Assembly (NCBI RefSeq): GCF_019511605.1
Contig: NZ_JAEUAV010000017.1
Span: 62,001-126,000, forward strand
Direction of reading: 5' to 3'
Source: Paraburkholderia phenoliruptrix
Lineage (GTDB): Bacteria; Pseudomonadota; Gammaproteobacteria; Burkholderiales; Burkholderiaceae
DNA length: 64,000 bases
Part shown: piece after piece, positions 32,680 to 43,489 of the stretch
How positions within the stretch are numbered: the stretch's first letter is position 1
How the letters are laid out: every line of letters begins with the position of its first letter
The notes under the pieces: model-generated
Databases searched by the model: none
What the model was told of the DNA's origin: nothing
What the model saw: the letters and a program-made list of their open reading frames with translations, nothing else
Made by a program: the position numbers and the translations under genes

Positions 32680-34086
32680 ATGTCGAACCCGCCGCACGAG
32701 GCGCCCGCACCCGCACCCGCAGTTACCGCTCACGAGGAACACCCCGGTTGGCGCGCCTTTTTCAATACGCGCATGCTGATCTGCGTCTTTCTCGGCTTCA
32801 CGTCGGGCTTGCCGCTGTTTACGCTCGTTTATCTGGTGCAAGCGTGGTTGCGCTCCGAAGGCGTCAATTTGAAGGAGATCGGTCTCTTTGCGCTGATCCA
32901 GTTTCCGTATACCTGGAAATTCATCTGGGCGCCGCTCATGGACCGCTACGTGCCGCGCCTGCCAGGCTGGCGTCCGGGCAGGCGGCGCGGCTGGATGCTG
33001 GTCACGCAGATCCTGGTCGCTGGCGCAATCGGCGCGCTCGGGTTCGTGTCGCCGCGCGATTCGATCTGGACAGTGGCGGCTTTGACCGCGCTCGTCGCGT
33101 TTTTCGGCGCAAGCCAGGATATTTCGATCGACGCCTACCGGCGCGAACTGCTGAGCGACACCGAACAGGGCCTCGGCAACGCAGTGCATGTCAACGCCTA
33201 CAAGATCGCGGCGCTGGTGCCCGGTTCGCTCGCACTTATTCTGTCAGATCATTTGCCGTGGACAACGGTTTTCATGGTGACCGGCGCCTTCATGTTGCCG
33301 GGCATTGTCATGACGCTTGTAGTACGCGAACCCGAAATACACGGCACGCCGCCCAGAAATCTGCGCGAAGCCATCGTGCAGCCGTTCCGCGAATTTCTCG
33401 AGCGCGACGGCTGGCGCGGCGCGTTGTTCGTGCTCGGCTTCATCTTTCTGTACAAGCTCGGCGACACGATGGCGACAACGCTGTCCACGTCGTTCTTCCT
33501 CGACATCGGCTTCTCGCGCACGCAGATCGGCGTGATCGCAAAGACAACTGCGTTCGCCGCGAGTCTCGCGGGCGGCATTGTGGGCGGCGTCTGGCTGATG
33601 AAGATCGGCATTGGCCGGGGTCTGTGGATTTTCGGCGTTTTGCAGATGGTGTCGACGCTCGGCTTTGCGTGGCTCGCGCATCTCGGCCCGGCTTCGCCTG
33701 GCTTGACGGCAATTTATGACATCGCAGTGGGAATCAGCACGGGCACCACGAAGCTGCTGTCCTGGGTCGGCATCGACTGGTCGGTGCAGCTCGAGCCACG
33801 CTCGGTCGCACTTGCTCTCGTGTACGGTTTCGAGACCTTCTCCACCGGGCTGACAATGGCGGCCTTTACTGCGTACATCGCCAGCACAACCGATCCGCGC
33901 TATACGGCCACACAGTTTGCGCTTTTCACGAGCCTCGCTTCAGTGCCCCGTACGCTAGCCTCGGCGGCAAGCGGCTATGTGGTCGCGCAAATCGGCTGGT
34001 TTGACTACTTCATTGTCTGCACTGCGCTCGCCTTACCGGGCATGCTGCTTCTATTGCGCATTGCGCCGTGGAGAGTGCGGTCGTGA
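32680..34086 (+). CDS. ampG: AmpG-family muropeptide MFS permease
   Basis: A 468-residue inner-membrane transporter. After a proline/alanine N-terminal tail (1-20) the family motif FLGFTSGLPLFTLVYLVQAWL opens TM1; FPYTWKFIWAPLMDRYVP and GASQDISIDAYRRELL are AmpG signatures. Twelve or more hydrophobic segments follow. AmpG imports GlcNAc-anhydroMurNAc peptides for wall recycling and beta-lactamase signalling. It lies 14 bp after metW, and the next gene's GTG overlaps its stop by 4 bp. Confidence 0.92.
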   Translation: MSNPPHEAPAPAPAVTAHEEHPGWRAFFNTRMLICVFLGFTSGLPLFTLVYLVQAWLRSEGVNLKEIGLFALIQFPYTWKFIWAPLMDRYVPRLPGWRPGRRRGWMLVTQILVAGAIGALGFVSPRDSIWTVAALTALVAFFGASQDISIDAYRRELLSDTEQGLGNAVHVNAYKIAALVPGSLALILSDHLPWTTVFMVTGAFMLPGIVMTLVVREPEIHGTPPRNLREAIVQPFREFLERDGWRGALFVLGFIFLYKLGDTMATTLSTSFFLDIGFSRTQIGVIAKTTAFAASLAGGIVGGVWLMKIGIGRGLWIFGVLQMVSTLGFAWLAHLGPASPGLTAIYDIAVGISTGTTKLLSWVGIDWSVQLEPRSVALALVYGFETFSTGLTMAAFTAYIASTTDPRYTATQFALFTSLASVPRTLASAASGYVVAQIGWFDYFIVCTALALPGMLLLLRIAPWRVRS

Positions 34087-35360
34087 AAACGTTTCTCGCA
34101 AAGCAGTCCGCATGCTGGCGTGCCCGCCGCGTCACAGGGCGCGTCGCTGGCCGCGGCGTGCTGCGCGATGCGTTTATGCTTGCCTTCGTGAGCTTCCTGA
34201 GCGCGGCTCTCCCGCTCAACGCGCATGCCGCTGCGGCCTCGCCCGTAGCCGCAAACAGCGCCGCTGCGGGTGCATCTGCGAATGCCGCCAATGCTGTAGC
34301 ATGGGCGCCGCAACCCACCGCGCCGACCCCAAAGTCTGCCGCGGCTGCCGCCAACGCCGAAAGCGCGGCGGCTGCGCCACCGGCCGCGAACGGCGTCAAC
34401 AACGCCGGCAGCGCGCCGGCTGCGGGCACGTCGCCGGGATCGTCGGTGCAACCGTCCGCGAGCGGGAAAGCGACGAGTCCGGCAAGTCCATCGGTCACTG
34501 GCGGTACAAAGCCGCCAGCCACCGCGGCCGCGTCCGTGCCGTATAGCCCGAACAACCAGTTGCGCTACGGCGGCTATCTGGTGTTCCGCAACCTGATTCC
34601 ATCGCCGATGCTCGAGGCCCAGGCCGCCGAAGAGTTCAGCCAGATCGTGTATGGCGCCGAACACGCGAACCGTCTTTACGACGACGCAGACGCGCACGTC
34701 ACGCGCGTTCGCTCAATCGTCGACAAGATGGTGCCCTACTCGCTCAAATGGAACGAACGCGCGAAGGGCTGGAAGTGGGACGTCGCCGTGGTGCGCTCGC
34801 CCGACATTCGCATGTACTGTCTGCCGGGCGGCAAGATAGTCGTGTATGGCGGTCTGCTTGACCGCGCGCGCCTGAACGACAACGAACTGGGTATGCTGAT
34901 CGGCCACGAGATCGCCCATGCGTTGCGCGAACATGCGCGCGAGCGGCTCGGCCAGTTGCAGGGCAGCCAGCTCGCTTCGTCCGGCACCATCTCGCAACTG
35001 TTCGGCCTCGCGGATCTCGGCGCGGCGCCGCTCGGCATCGGTTCACGGCTGCTCGAAATGAAGTACGAAAACACCGACGAAACCGAAGCCGACGTGATAG
35101 GCAGCGACATTGCCTCTCGCGCCGGATTCGATCCGCGCGCGGCGGTCACGCTGTGGGACAAGCTCGCGCAGGCCACGCGCAGCAGCCGCGAGCAGGGTTT
35201 CATCTACGTTCACCCGTACTCGCAGTCGCGCCGCCAGGACATCATCAAGCGCCTGCCGGATATGCTGCCGCTCTATGCGAAGGCCATCGGCAAAACGGTC
35301 GATGCGCTGCCGGACTACGCGGGCATGGGTCGCCCACGCCGCAAGCTCGCGCGCGATTAA
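34083..35360 (+). CDS. M48 family metalloprotease with export signal (BepA/LoiP-like)
   Basis: About 425 residues from the GTG at 34083, which has GGAG nine bases upstream and overlaps the ampG stop (GTGA). The N-terminus is basic, followed by a hydrophobic stretch FMLAFVSFLSAALPLNAHAAA, so it is probably exported. Residues ~55-155 are a low-complexity Ala/Pro/Ser linker. The peptidase domain has HEIAHALREH with zinc ligands H275 and H279, and ENTDETEADVIG supplying the third ligand. It is a periplasmic or lipid-facing quality-control protease of the M48 group, but the tail lacks clear TPRs. Confidence 0.85.
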   Translation: MKTFLAKQSACWRARRVTGRVAGRGVLRDAFMLAFVSFLSAALPLNAHAAAASPVAANSAAAGASANAANAVAWAPQPTAPTPKSAAAAANAESAAAAPPAANGVNNAGSAPAAGTSPGSSVQPSASGKATSPASPSVTGGTKPPATAAASVPYSPNNQLRYGGYLVFRNLIPSPMLEAQAAEEFSQIVYGAEHANRLYDDADAHVTRVRSIVDKMVPYSLKWNERAKGWKWDVAVVRSPDIRMYCLPGGKIVVYGGLLDRARLNDNELGMLIGHEIAHALREHARERLGQLQGSQLASSGTISQLFGLADLGAAPLGIGSRLLEMKYENTDETEADVIGSDIASRAGFDPRAAVTLWDKLAQATRSSREQGFIYVHPYSQSRRQDIIKRLPDMLPLYAKAIGKTVDALPDYAGMGRPRRKLARD

Positions 35361-35477
35361 CGCGCGCTAAGCCGCTCGAATGAGTGCGCGCGCTGCCGAA
35401 CGCCCACGTTCCTAACCCACGCTATCGCGCTCACTCTGCGTCACGCGAGTTTCACGCGACGGTGCCAAACATAGAAC

Positions 35478-36257
35478 TCACTTCTTCACGTCGTGGTCGT
35501 AGTCGACGGTGAGCGGCGCGTGGTCGCTGAACTTGATGTCGCGAAATACCTCGGTGCGCTTGGCCTTGCCGGCGATGCCAGGCGTTGCAATCTGATAATC
35601 GATACGCCACCCTACGTTCTTCGCGTACGCCTGGCCGCGATTGCTCCACCACGTGTATTGCTCCGGCCGCTGATCCAGCGTGCGGAATACGTCGACGTAA
35701 CCCACTTCATCGAAAAGTTTAGTGAGCCACGCGCGCTCTTCAGGCAGACAGCCTGAGTTCTTCTGGTTGCTCTTCCAGTTCTTGATGTCGATTTCCTTGT
35801 GGACGATATTGACGTCGCCGCACACGATCACCTCCCGTTCGCGCGCGAGTCCCGCGAGATGCGGCATGAACTCGTCCATGAAACGATATTTGGCCTGCTG
35901 ACGTTCCTCGCCGCTCGACCCCGACGGCACGTAGACAGACACAATCGACAGCTTGCCAAAGCGCAGTTCGACATAGCGCCCTTCGGGGTCGAACTCCTCG
36001 CTGCCGAAGCCGATCACCACCTCGTCCGGCTCGTGCCGCGTATAGACACCGGCGCCGCTATAGCCCTTCTTCACCGCGTGCTGGAAATAGCCGGTGAAGT
36101 CGTGCGGCGCCATGAATTCCGGCGTCATGTCGTCTTGCGAACATTTGATTTCCTGCACGCACAGGACGTCGGCGTTCTGCTCGCCGAACCAGTCGAAAAA
36201 ACCTTTCTTTGCCGCTGAGCGGATGCCGTTCAGGTTAGCGGTAATCACACGCAACAT
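35478..36257 (-). CDS. xthA: Exodeoxyribonuclease III
   Basis: A 259-residue AP endonuclease/3'-exonuclease starting MLRVITANLNGIRSA at 36257; the frame runs upstream without coding support. Catalytic residues: E36 (VQEIKC), D148 and N150 (GDVNIVH) and the SDHAP motif with D245/H246. The YSGAGVYTR stretch is also conserved. It acts in base-excision repair at abasic sites. Last gene of the minus-strand gatCAB-ppk2-xthA run; convergent to the M48 gene. Confidence 0.95.
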   Translation of the reverse strand: MLRVITANLNGIRSAAKKGFFDWFGEQNADVLCVQEIKCSQDDMTPEFMAPHDFTGYFQHAVKKGYSGAGVYTRHEPDEVVIGFGSEEFDPEGRYVELRFGKLSIVSVYVPSGSSGEERQQAKYRFMDEFMPHLAGLAREREVIVCGDVNIVHKEIDIKNWKSNQKNSGCLPEERAWLTKLFDEVGYVDVFRTLDQRPEQYTWWSNRGQAYAKNVGWRIDYQIATPGIAGKAKRTEVFRDIKFSDHAPLTVDYDHDVKK

Positions 36258-36340
36258 GTCGTTCCTTTGTGTCTTCGTTCGATTCGTTTCTGATTCGTGT
36301 TCGGGCGCGGCCTCGGGAGCGCGACCTCGCGAGCTGCACG

Positions 36341-37174
36341 TCACTCGACCTTGACGCCTTTCAACGATTCTTTGGCTGGCGGAAATTCGAGCTTCAGTTC
36401 CCGGAAAGTGCGCAGCAGCAACTCGGCAACCATCAGGTTGCGGTGCGTTTTGGAGTCGGCGGGAATCACGTACCACGGCGCGTATTCCGTTGAAGTCGCG
36501 GCAAGCGCGTCGCCATACACGGACAGATATTTGTCCCACTGCTTGCGCGCGTCGAGATCCGACACGTCGAATTTCCAGTGCTTGGTCTGGTCGTCGATGC
36601 GCGCCTGCAACCGCTCGCGCTGCTCTTCTTTCGAGATGTGCAGCATGCACTTGATGATCGCCGTCTCGCTGTCGGAAAGCAGTTCCTCGAACTGGCGAAT
36701 GTGGCGGCATCGCACGTCGAATGCACGGGCGTCGATGCTGCCCAGCACCGTCGGCACGAGCAGGTCTTCGTAGTGGCTGCGGTTGAAGATGGTCAGTTCG
36801 CCAGCCGCGGGCGCCTGCGCATGCACGCGCCACAGGAAGTCGTGCGCGAGTTCGTCGGGTGTGGGTGCCTTGAACGGCGCGATACGCAGACCGAGCGGAT
36901 CGACTTCGTGAAACACGGCGCGAATCGTGCCGTCTTTGCCGCTCGTGTCCATGCCTTGCAGCACCAGCAGCACGCGGCGCTTTCGTTGCGCATGCAAACA
37001 TTCCTGAAAGACGTCGAGTTCCGCGCCAATTTCGGAGAGCCGCTCACGGTCTGAATCTTTCGATCCGGTGGAAAAAGGCTTCGCCGCGGGGTCGAAGTCG
37101 TCGAGCGAGAACTTGCTCTTCTTGCCGTCGAAGTAAGGCACGCGGAAATCGTCGAGTTCGGGTCGCTTCGCCAT
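36341..37174 (-). CDS. Polyphosphate kinase 2 (PPK2) family protein
   Basis: A 277-residue kinase from ATG 37174, which has GGAG seven bases upstream; other in-frame ATGs lack this. The P-loop GMDTSGKDG is at ~74-82, the lid/Walker B FNRSHYEDLLVP at ~135, and KCMLHISKEEQRERLQARI later. This class uses polyphosphate to phosphorylate AMP/ADP or other nucleotides in the cytosol. The sequence around FKAPTPDELAHDFLWRVH looks closest to class III PPK2, but I could not test that. Confidence 0.85.
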   Translation of the reverse strand: MAKRPELDDFRVPYFDGKKSKFSLDDFDPAAKPFSTGSKDSDRERLSEIGAELDVFQECLHAQRKRRVLLVLQGMDTSGKDGTIRAVFHEVDPLGLRIAPFKAPTPDELAHDFLWRVHAQAPAAGELTIFNRSHYEDLLVPTVLGSIDARAFDVRCRHIRQFEELLSDSETAIIKCMLHISKEEQRERLQARIDDQTKHWKFDVSDLDARKQWDKYLSVYGDALAATSTEYAPWYVIPADSKTHRNLMVAELLLRTFRELKLEFPPAKESLKGVKVE

Positions 37175-37369
37175 CCACATGCTCCGTATGTCTGCGTTCG
37201 GGTTCGCCAAAGCGGCCCGCAAATGAAACGGGCCGTTGCCTGCAACTTTCGTTTCCGGCAACAGCCCGCGGTCACCAAAGCGTGAGTGCTTCGGCTGTGT
37301 CCGATCAACCGCACTTCGTCCGGCTTCAGGCGGGCTTCAGTGAGGCTTCCGTCTGACGCCAGGCCAGTT

Positions 37370-38845
37370 TCAGCTCAGCTTCTTCTTCAGCAGTTCGTTC
37401 ACCTGCGCCGGATTTGCCTTGCCCTTGGTCGCCTTCATCGCCTGGCCGATGAGCGCGTTGAACGCCTTTTCCTTGCCGGCGCGGAATTCCTCGACCGACT
37501 TCTGGTTCGCAGCGAGCACCTCGTCGATGATCGCCTCCAGCGCGCCCGTGTCCGAAATCTGCTTCAAGCCCTTTGCTTCGATAATGCGGTCGGCTGCGGC
37601 CTCGTCGTTCGCTTTCTCTTCCCAGATCGTCAGGAAAATTTCCTTGGCGATCTTGTTGGAGATCGTGCCGTCGGCAATGCGTTGCAACAGCAGTGCCAAC
37701 TGCGCGGACGACACCGGACACTCAGCAATTTCGAGGCCTTCGCGATTCAGTTGCGACGACACCTCACCCATCACCCAGTTGGCCGCGACCTTGGCGTTGG
37801 CCGCGCCGAGCTTGCCGACCACCGCTTCGAAATACGCGGCCGTCGCCTTGCTCGAGGTGAGCACGTTCGCGTCGTACGGCGTCAAACCGTATTGCGACAC
37901 AAAACGCTGCTGGATCGCTTCCGGCAGTTCCGGCATCTCGCGCTTCACGCGCTCGACCCACGCCGCGTCGATGACGAGCGGCATCAGGTCGGGATCGGGG
38001 AAATAGCGGTAGTCGTGCGCGTCTTCCTTGCTGCGCATGGAGCGCGTCTCACGCCGGTCCGGGTCGTACAGACGCGTTTCCTGGACGACCGTGCCACCGT
38101 CTTCGATCAGTTCGATCTGACGGCGCACCTCGTACTGGATCGCTTCTTCAAGGAAGCGGAACGAGTTCAGGTTCTTGATTTCCGCGCGCGTGCCGAACTC
38201 GGCCTGGCCGACTGGCCGCACCGACACGTTGGCGTCGCAGCGGAATGAACCTTCCTGCATGTTGCCGTCGCAAATACCGAGCCACGTGACGAGCGTGTGC
38301 AGCGTCTTGGCGTAAGCCACCGCTTCAGCCGCGCTGCGCATTTCCGGCTCGGTGACGATTTCGAGCAGCGGCGTGCCCGCGCGGTTCAGGTCGATGCCGG
38401 TCATGCCCGCGAAGTCTTCATGCAGCGACTTGCCCGCATCTTCCTCGAGGTGAGCGCGCGTCAGATTGACGACCTTCGAGTACGCCTGGGTGCCGGCTTT
38501 TTCGTTGCCTGGCACCTGAATCGTCACCTGCCCGCCTTGCACGACGGGTATCTCGTACTGGCTGATCTGATAGCCCTTCGGCAGGTCGGGGTAGAAGTAG
38601 TTCTTGCGCGCGAAAATGCTGCGCGGCGCGACCGTTGCGCCAATGGCGAGCCCGAACTGGATCGCGCGCTCCACTGCGCCACGGTTCATGACCGGCAACG
38701 TGCCGGGCAAGGCCAGATCGACTGGGCACGCCTGCGTGTTGGGTGCGGCGCCGAACTGCGTGGGCGCGCCCGAGAAAATCTTGGATTGCGTGGACAGTTG
38801 CGCGTGGGTCTCCAGACCGATCACGACTTCCCATTGCTTGGTCAT
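37370..38845 (-). CDS. gatB: Aspartyl/glutamyl-tRNA amidotransferase subunit B
   Basis: A 491-residue subunit starting MTKQWEVVIGLETHAQLST at 38845, with GGAG ten bases upstream, and only 5 bp after the gatA stop. The family motifs KNYFYPDLPKGYQISQYEIPV and EIVTEPEMRSAAEAVAY are clear, and the C-terminal YqeY-like tail runs to the end. It binds tRNA and phosphorylates the misacylated Glu/Asp. The complex GatCAB makes Gln-tRNA and Asn-tRNA in organisms lacking the matching synthetase. Confidence 0.97.
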   Translation of the reverse strand: MTKQWEVVIGLETHAQLSTQSKIFSGAPTQFGAAPNTQACPVDLALPGTLPVMNRGAVERAIQFGLAIGATVAPRSIFARKNYFYPDLPKGYQISQYEIPVVQGGQVTIQVPGNEKAGTQAYSKVVNLTRAHLEEDAGKSLHEDFAGMTGIDLNRAGTPLLEIVTEPEMRSAAEAVAYAKTLHTLVTWLGICDGNMQEGSFRCDANVSVRPVGQAEFGTRAEIKNLNSFRFLEEAIQYEVRRQIELIEDGGTVVQETRLYDPDRRETRSMRSKEDAHDYRYFPDPDLMPLVIDAAWVERVKREMPELPEAIQQRFVSQYGLTPYDANVLTSSKATAAYFEAVVGKLGAANAKVAANWVMGEVSSQLNREGLEIAECPVSSAQLALLLQRIADGTISNKIAKEIFLTIWEEKANDEAAADRIIEAKGLKQISDTGALEAIIDEVLAANQKSVEEFRAGKEKAFNALIGQAMKATKGKANPAQVNELLKKKLS

Positions 38846-38850
38846 GGTGC

Positions 38851-40338
<1,488 letters not shown>

Positions 40339-40516
40339 TGCGTGTTGTCCTGGAAAGCGCGGCAGCGCATGGGCGCTGCCGTGGAGGCGTTCGATTGCCC
40401 GCCGGCGAACCGGGCCGAAGTCGCGGCGAGAAAACCTGCCGGAGCCGGCTGCGGGGCGGCGCGCCGATCACGCAGCTCGCGGCTTGCAGGCTGCGCGCGA
40501 CCCGCCGTTGCGCGTG

Positions 40517-40816
40517 CTACTCGATCACCTTCGGCACGAGATACAAGCCGTCCTGCACGGCCGGCGCGGGACGCTGGAAAGCTTCACGTTCGATGGTTTC
40601 GGTCACCGCGTCGTCGCGCAGGCGCAGCGCGACGTCTTCGATCTGCTCGATCGGATGGGCAAGCGGCGCAATGCCCGTGGTGTCGACCGCCTGCATCTGC
40701 TCGACGAGGCCGAAAAACTCGTTGAGCTGGACAAGCGTGTGTTCGGCGTCGGCGTCGGCCAGTTCGAGCCGCGCGAGATGCGCGATGCGCTTAACATCGG
40801 TCAGGGTCAAAGCCAT
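40517..40816 (-). CDS. gatC: Aspartyl/glutamyl-tRNA amidotransferase subunit C
   Basis: A 99-residue subunit: MALTLTDVKRIAHLARLELADADAE is the typical GatC opening, and PAPAVQDGLYLVPKVIE the conserved tail. It wraps around the GatA-GatB interface. The ATG at 40816 lacks a good ribosome site, but family length fixes it. First gene of gatCAB, with a minus-strand TATAAT 139 bp upstream. Confidence 0.95.
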   Translation of the reverse strand: MALTLTDVKRIAHLARLELADADAEHTLVQLNEFFGLVEQMQAVDTTGIAPLAHPIEQIEDVALRLRDDAVTETIEREAFQRPAPAVQDGLYLVPKVIE

Positions 40817-40954
40817 GCAGTCACCGGAAAAAGTGGCGGGCTGCCGCAGCAGGAAAAGAGCGCTGCGACAGCGAGTTACGACGCTGGAGGAAGACCTCGA
40901 AAAAGGGGCCAGCGGCGGCAAAAAGTGCCGTCCGTTTCCTTCAAAACATCCAAA

Positions 40955-40960
40955 ATTATA
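40955..40960 (-). promoter_or_regulatory. gatCAB -10 element
   Basis: A perfect TATAAT on the minus strand (plus ATTATA). It lies in an AT-rich patch, unusual for this region, and would give a ~130-nt leader for gatC. No strong -35 is seen. Confidence 0.45.
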
Positions 40961-41082
40961 AGGTATCATTACGCGTTCGACCCAAACCCGGACCGACTTA
41001 CCAAGGCCTTTCTGGACATTTCGTGAAGATGGTTCGGATTTTTCTGGCCTGGCTTTGCACCGGCCTCCGGTAGACTCCCTCG

Positions 41083-41133
41083 CAGCTTCAGTTCCTGTGG
41101 CGCCGCTTCGCCCGGCTGAAGCTGTTATTTTTT
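41083..41133 (+). terminator. Terminator-like hairpin in the mreB leader
   Basis: CAGCTTCAG (41083-41091) and CTGAAGCTG (41116-41124) form a perfect 9-bp stem with a GC-rich loop that can pair further (GGCG/CGCC). TTATTTTTTC follows. It lies 57 bp before the mreB ATG and reads as an attenuator or read-through terminator. Confidence 0.55.
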
Positions 41134-41190
41134 CCGCTGCCGCCCTGCGCAAGATTGCGCGGCCCGGCCCCAAGCGAGACAGGATTTTGA

Positions 41191-42234
41191 ATGTTCGGTT
41201 TTTTGCGCAGCTACTTCTCCAACGACCTGGCGATTGACCTCGGCACCGCCAACACGCTCATCTACATGCGTGGCAAGGGCATCGTTCTCGACGAACCGTC
41301 GGTCGTGTCCATCCGCCAGGAAGGCGGACCCAACGGCAAGAAAACCATTCAGGCAGTCGGCAAGGAAGCCAAGCAGATGCTCGGCAAGGTGCCGGGCAAT
41401 ATTGAAGCAATCCGCCCCATGAAAGACGGCGTGATCGCCGACTTCACGGTTACGGAACAGATGATCAAGCAGTTCATCAAAACTGCTCACGAATCGCGCA
41501 TGTTCTCGCCGTCGCCGCGCATCATCATTTGCGTGCCGTGCGGCTCGACGCAGGTGGAGCGCCGCGCTATCAAGGAAGCCGCGCACGGCGCGGGCGCCTC
41601 GCAGGTGTATCTCATCGAAGAACCCATGGCCGCCGCAATCGGCGCCGGCCTGCCGGTATCGGAAGCCACCGGTTCGATGGTCGTGGACATCGGCGGCGGC
41701 ACGACCGAAGTCGGCGTGATCTCGCTCGGCGGCATCGTCTATAAGGGTTCGGTGCGCGTGGGCGGCGACAAGTTCGACGAAGCCATCGTCAACTATATCC
41801 GCCGCAACTACGGCATGCTGATCGGCGAGCAAACAGCTGAAGCCATCAAGAAGGAAATCGGCTCCGCCTTCCCGGGTTCCGAGGTCAAGGAAATGGAAGT
41901 GAAGGGCCGCAATCTGTCGGAAGGCATTCCGCGCAGCTTCACCATCTCCAGCAACGAAATTCTCGAAGCGCTCACCGACCCGCTGAACCAGATCGTCTCT
42001 TCGGTGAAGATCGCGCTCGAGCAAACGCCGCCGGAACTGGGTGCGGACATCGCCGAACGCGGCATGATGCTCACCGGCGGCGGCGCATTGCTGCGCGATC
42101 TGGACCGCCTGCTCGCCGAGGAAACCGGTCTGCCGGTGCTCGTCGCGGAAGACCCGCTCACGTGCGTCGTGCGCGGCTCGGGCATGGCGCTCGAGCGCAT
42201 GGACAAGCTCGGCAGCATCTTCTCGTACGAGTAA
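41191..42234 (+). CDS. mreB: Rod shape-determining protein MreB
   Basis: A 347-residue bacterial actin that guides lateral wall synthesis at the inner membrane. The N-terminal amphipathic MFGFLRSYFSNDLAIDLGTANTLIY leads into the phosphate-1 loop DLGTANT. Further nucleotide motifs are VVDIGGGTTEVGVI (phosphate 2) and MMLTGGGALLRDLD (adenosine). Length is normal. AGGA lies seven bases before the ATG. First gene of mreBCD-mrdA-rodA; diverges from gatCAB. Confidence 0.98.
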   Translation: MFGFLRSYFSNDLAIDLGTANTLIYMRGKGIVLDEPSVVSIRQEGGPNGKKTIQAVGKEAKQMLGKVPGNIEAIRPMKDGVIADFTVTEQMIKQFIKTAHESRMFSPSPRIIICVPCGSTQVERRAIKEAAHGAGASQVYLIEEPMAAAIGAGLPVSEATGSMVVDIGGGTTEVGVISLGGIVYKGSVRVGGDKFDEAIVNYIRRNYGMLIGEQTAEAIKKEIGSAFPGSEVKEMEVKGRNLSEGIPRSFTISSNEILEALTDPLNQIVSSVKIALEQTPPELGADIAERGMMLTGGGALLRDLDRLLAEETGLPVLVAEDPLTCVVRGSGMALERMDKLGSIFSYE

Positions 42235-42268
42235 GCGAGCAAGTTCGATGTCAGTAGCGCGGATCTGG

Positions 42269-42298
42269 CAAACGGCCCCCTGCGGGCCGGTTTGCCAT
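42269..42298 (+). other. Intercistronic hairpin between mreB and mreC
   Basis: GCAAACGGCCC and GGGCCGGTTTGC can form a 11-bp stem with a one-base bulge and loop CCTGC. No T-run follows, so it is not a classical terminator; it may stabilise the mreB message end or pause transcription. Confidence 0.45.
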
Positions 42299-42385
42299 TG
42301 GCTCGGCCGCCCGGCGTCCGTGCGCTGAGCCGCGTTTTCAGCGCGCCGCCGCCTCACCCAACCGCTTACGCCCCCGGCGCCGACC

Positions 42386-43489
42386 ATGGAATACAGTCCG
42401 CCGCCCCTTTTCAAGCAAGGCCCTTCCGCACTCGCGCGGCTCGTGTTTTTCGTCGTGCTGGCGCTTGCCCTGCTGATCTCCGACGCCCGCTTCAGAACGC
42501 TCGAAATCGTTCGCGGCGTGCTCGGCGCGGGTCTTTATCCGTTGCAGCGCGCCGCGCTGGTGCCGCGCGACGTCTTCATGGGCGCCGCCGACCTGGCTGT
42601 GACGAGCGCCACGCTGCGCAGCGACAACGAGAAGCTGCGCACCCGGAACCTCCAACTGTCGCAGCAGGCGAATACCGCCGCCGAACTCTCCGCGGAAAAC
42701 GCCCACTTGCGCGCATTGCTGCAACTGTCGCAGCGTGCGACCACGCAATCGCTGCCCGCGGAAATCCAGTACGACACGCGCGATCCGTTCACGCAGAAGG
42801 TGGTGATCAACCGCGGCGCGCAGCAAGGCATCCAGAACGGCTCGCCGGTAGTCAACGAAGACGGCGTGATCGGCCAGGTGACCCGCGTGTTCCCGCTGCA
42901 AGCCGAAGTCACGCTGCTGACCGACAAGGACCAGGCCGTGCCTGTGCAGATCGTGCGCACGGGTCTTCGCAGCGTCATTTACGGGACGCCGAAAGGCGAC
43001 ACGCTCGACCTGCGCTTCGTGCCGATCAGCGCCGACGTGCAAACGGGCGACGAACTCGTCACGAGCGGGCTCGACGGCGTCTATCCGCCGGGCTTGCCGG
43101 TCGCCAAGGTGGTACGGGTCGACAAGCAGGCCGACACCGCGTTTGCGCGCGTGATCTGCCTGCCGATTGCGCCCGTGCGCGGTGCGCGTCAACTGCTGGT
43201 ACTGCATTACGTGAACGATTTGCCGCCGCGCCCGGTCGAGGAGCCGGAAACGCCCACGAAAGACGGCAAGGCCAAGAAGGGCGCCAAGTCGGCCGACAGC
43301 AAGGCCGCTGCGGACAAATCCGCGAAACCGTCCGAGAAGTCCGCGAGCAATGCAGCAGGCCAGGCCGCCCAGGCGGCATCGGCCGGCAAGCCTGCGGCCA
43401 CCGAGCAGAAATCCGCATCCGCAGCAGCGAAGAAACCCGCCGCTCCTGAAAAGGCCAAGCCGCAGACCGCGCCGGGGGCCAAGCCATGA
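42386..43489 (+). CDS. mreC: Rod shape-determining protein MreC
   Basis: A 367-residue periplasmic scaffold with one N-terminal membrane helix (ALARLVFFVVLALALLISDAR at ~16-36). A coiled coil follows at ~75-115 (TLRSDNEKLRTRNLQLSQQ). The beta-domain holds PFTQKVVINRGAQQGIQNGSPV and GVIGQVTRV. From ~275 to 367 the tail is an unusual Lys/Ala/Ser/Pro-rich disordered extension (AKKGAKSADSKAAADK). It links MreB to PBP2. The mreD start overlaps its stop by 4 bp. Confidence 0.95.
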   Translation: MEYSPPPLFKQGPSALARLVFFVVLALALLISDARFRTLEIVRGVLGAGLYPLQRAALVPRDVFMGAADLAVTSATLRSDNEKLRTRNLQLSQQANTAAELSAENAHLRALLQLSQRATTQSLPAEIQYDTRDPFTQKVVINRGAQQGIQNGSPVVNEDGVIGQVTRVFPLQAEVTLLTDKDQAVPVQIVRTGLRSVIYGTPKGDTLDLRFVPISADVQTGDELVTSGLDGVYPPGLPVAKVVRVDKQADTAFARVICLPIAPVRGARQLLVLHYVNDLPPRPVEEPETPTKDGKAKKGAKSADSKAAADKSAKPSEKSASNAAGQAAQAASAGKPAATEQKSASAAAKKPAAPEKAKPQTAPGAKP

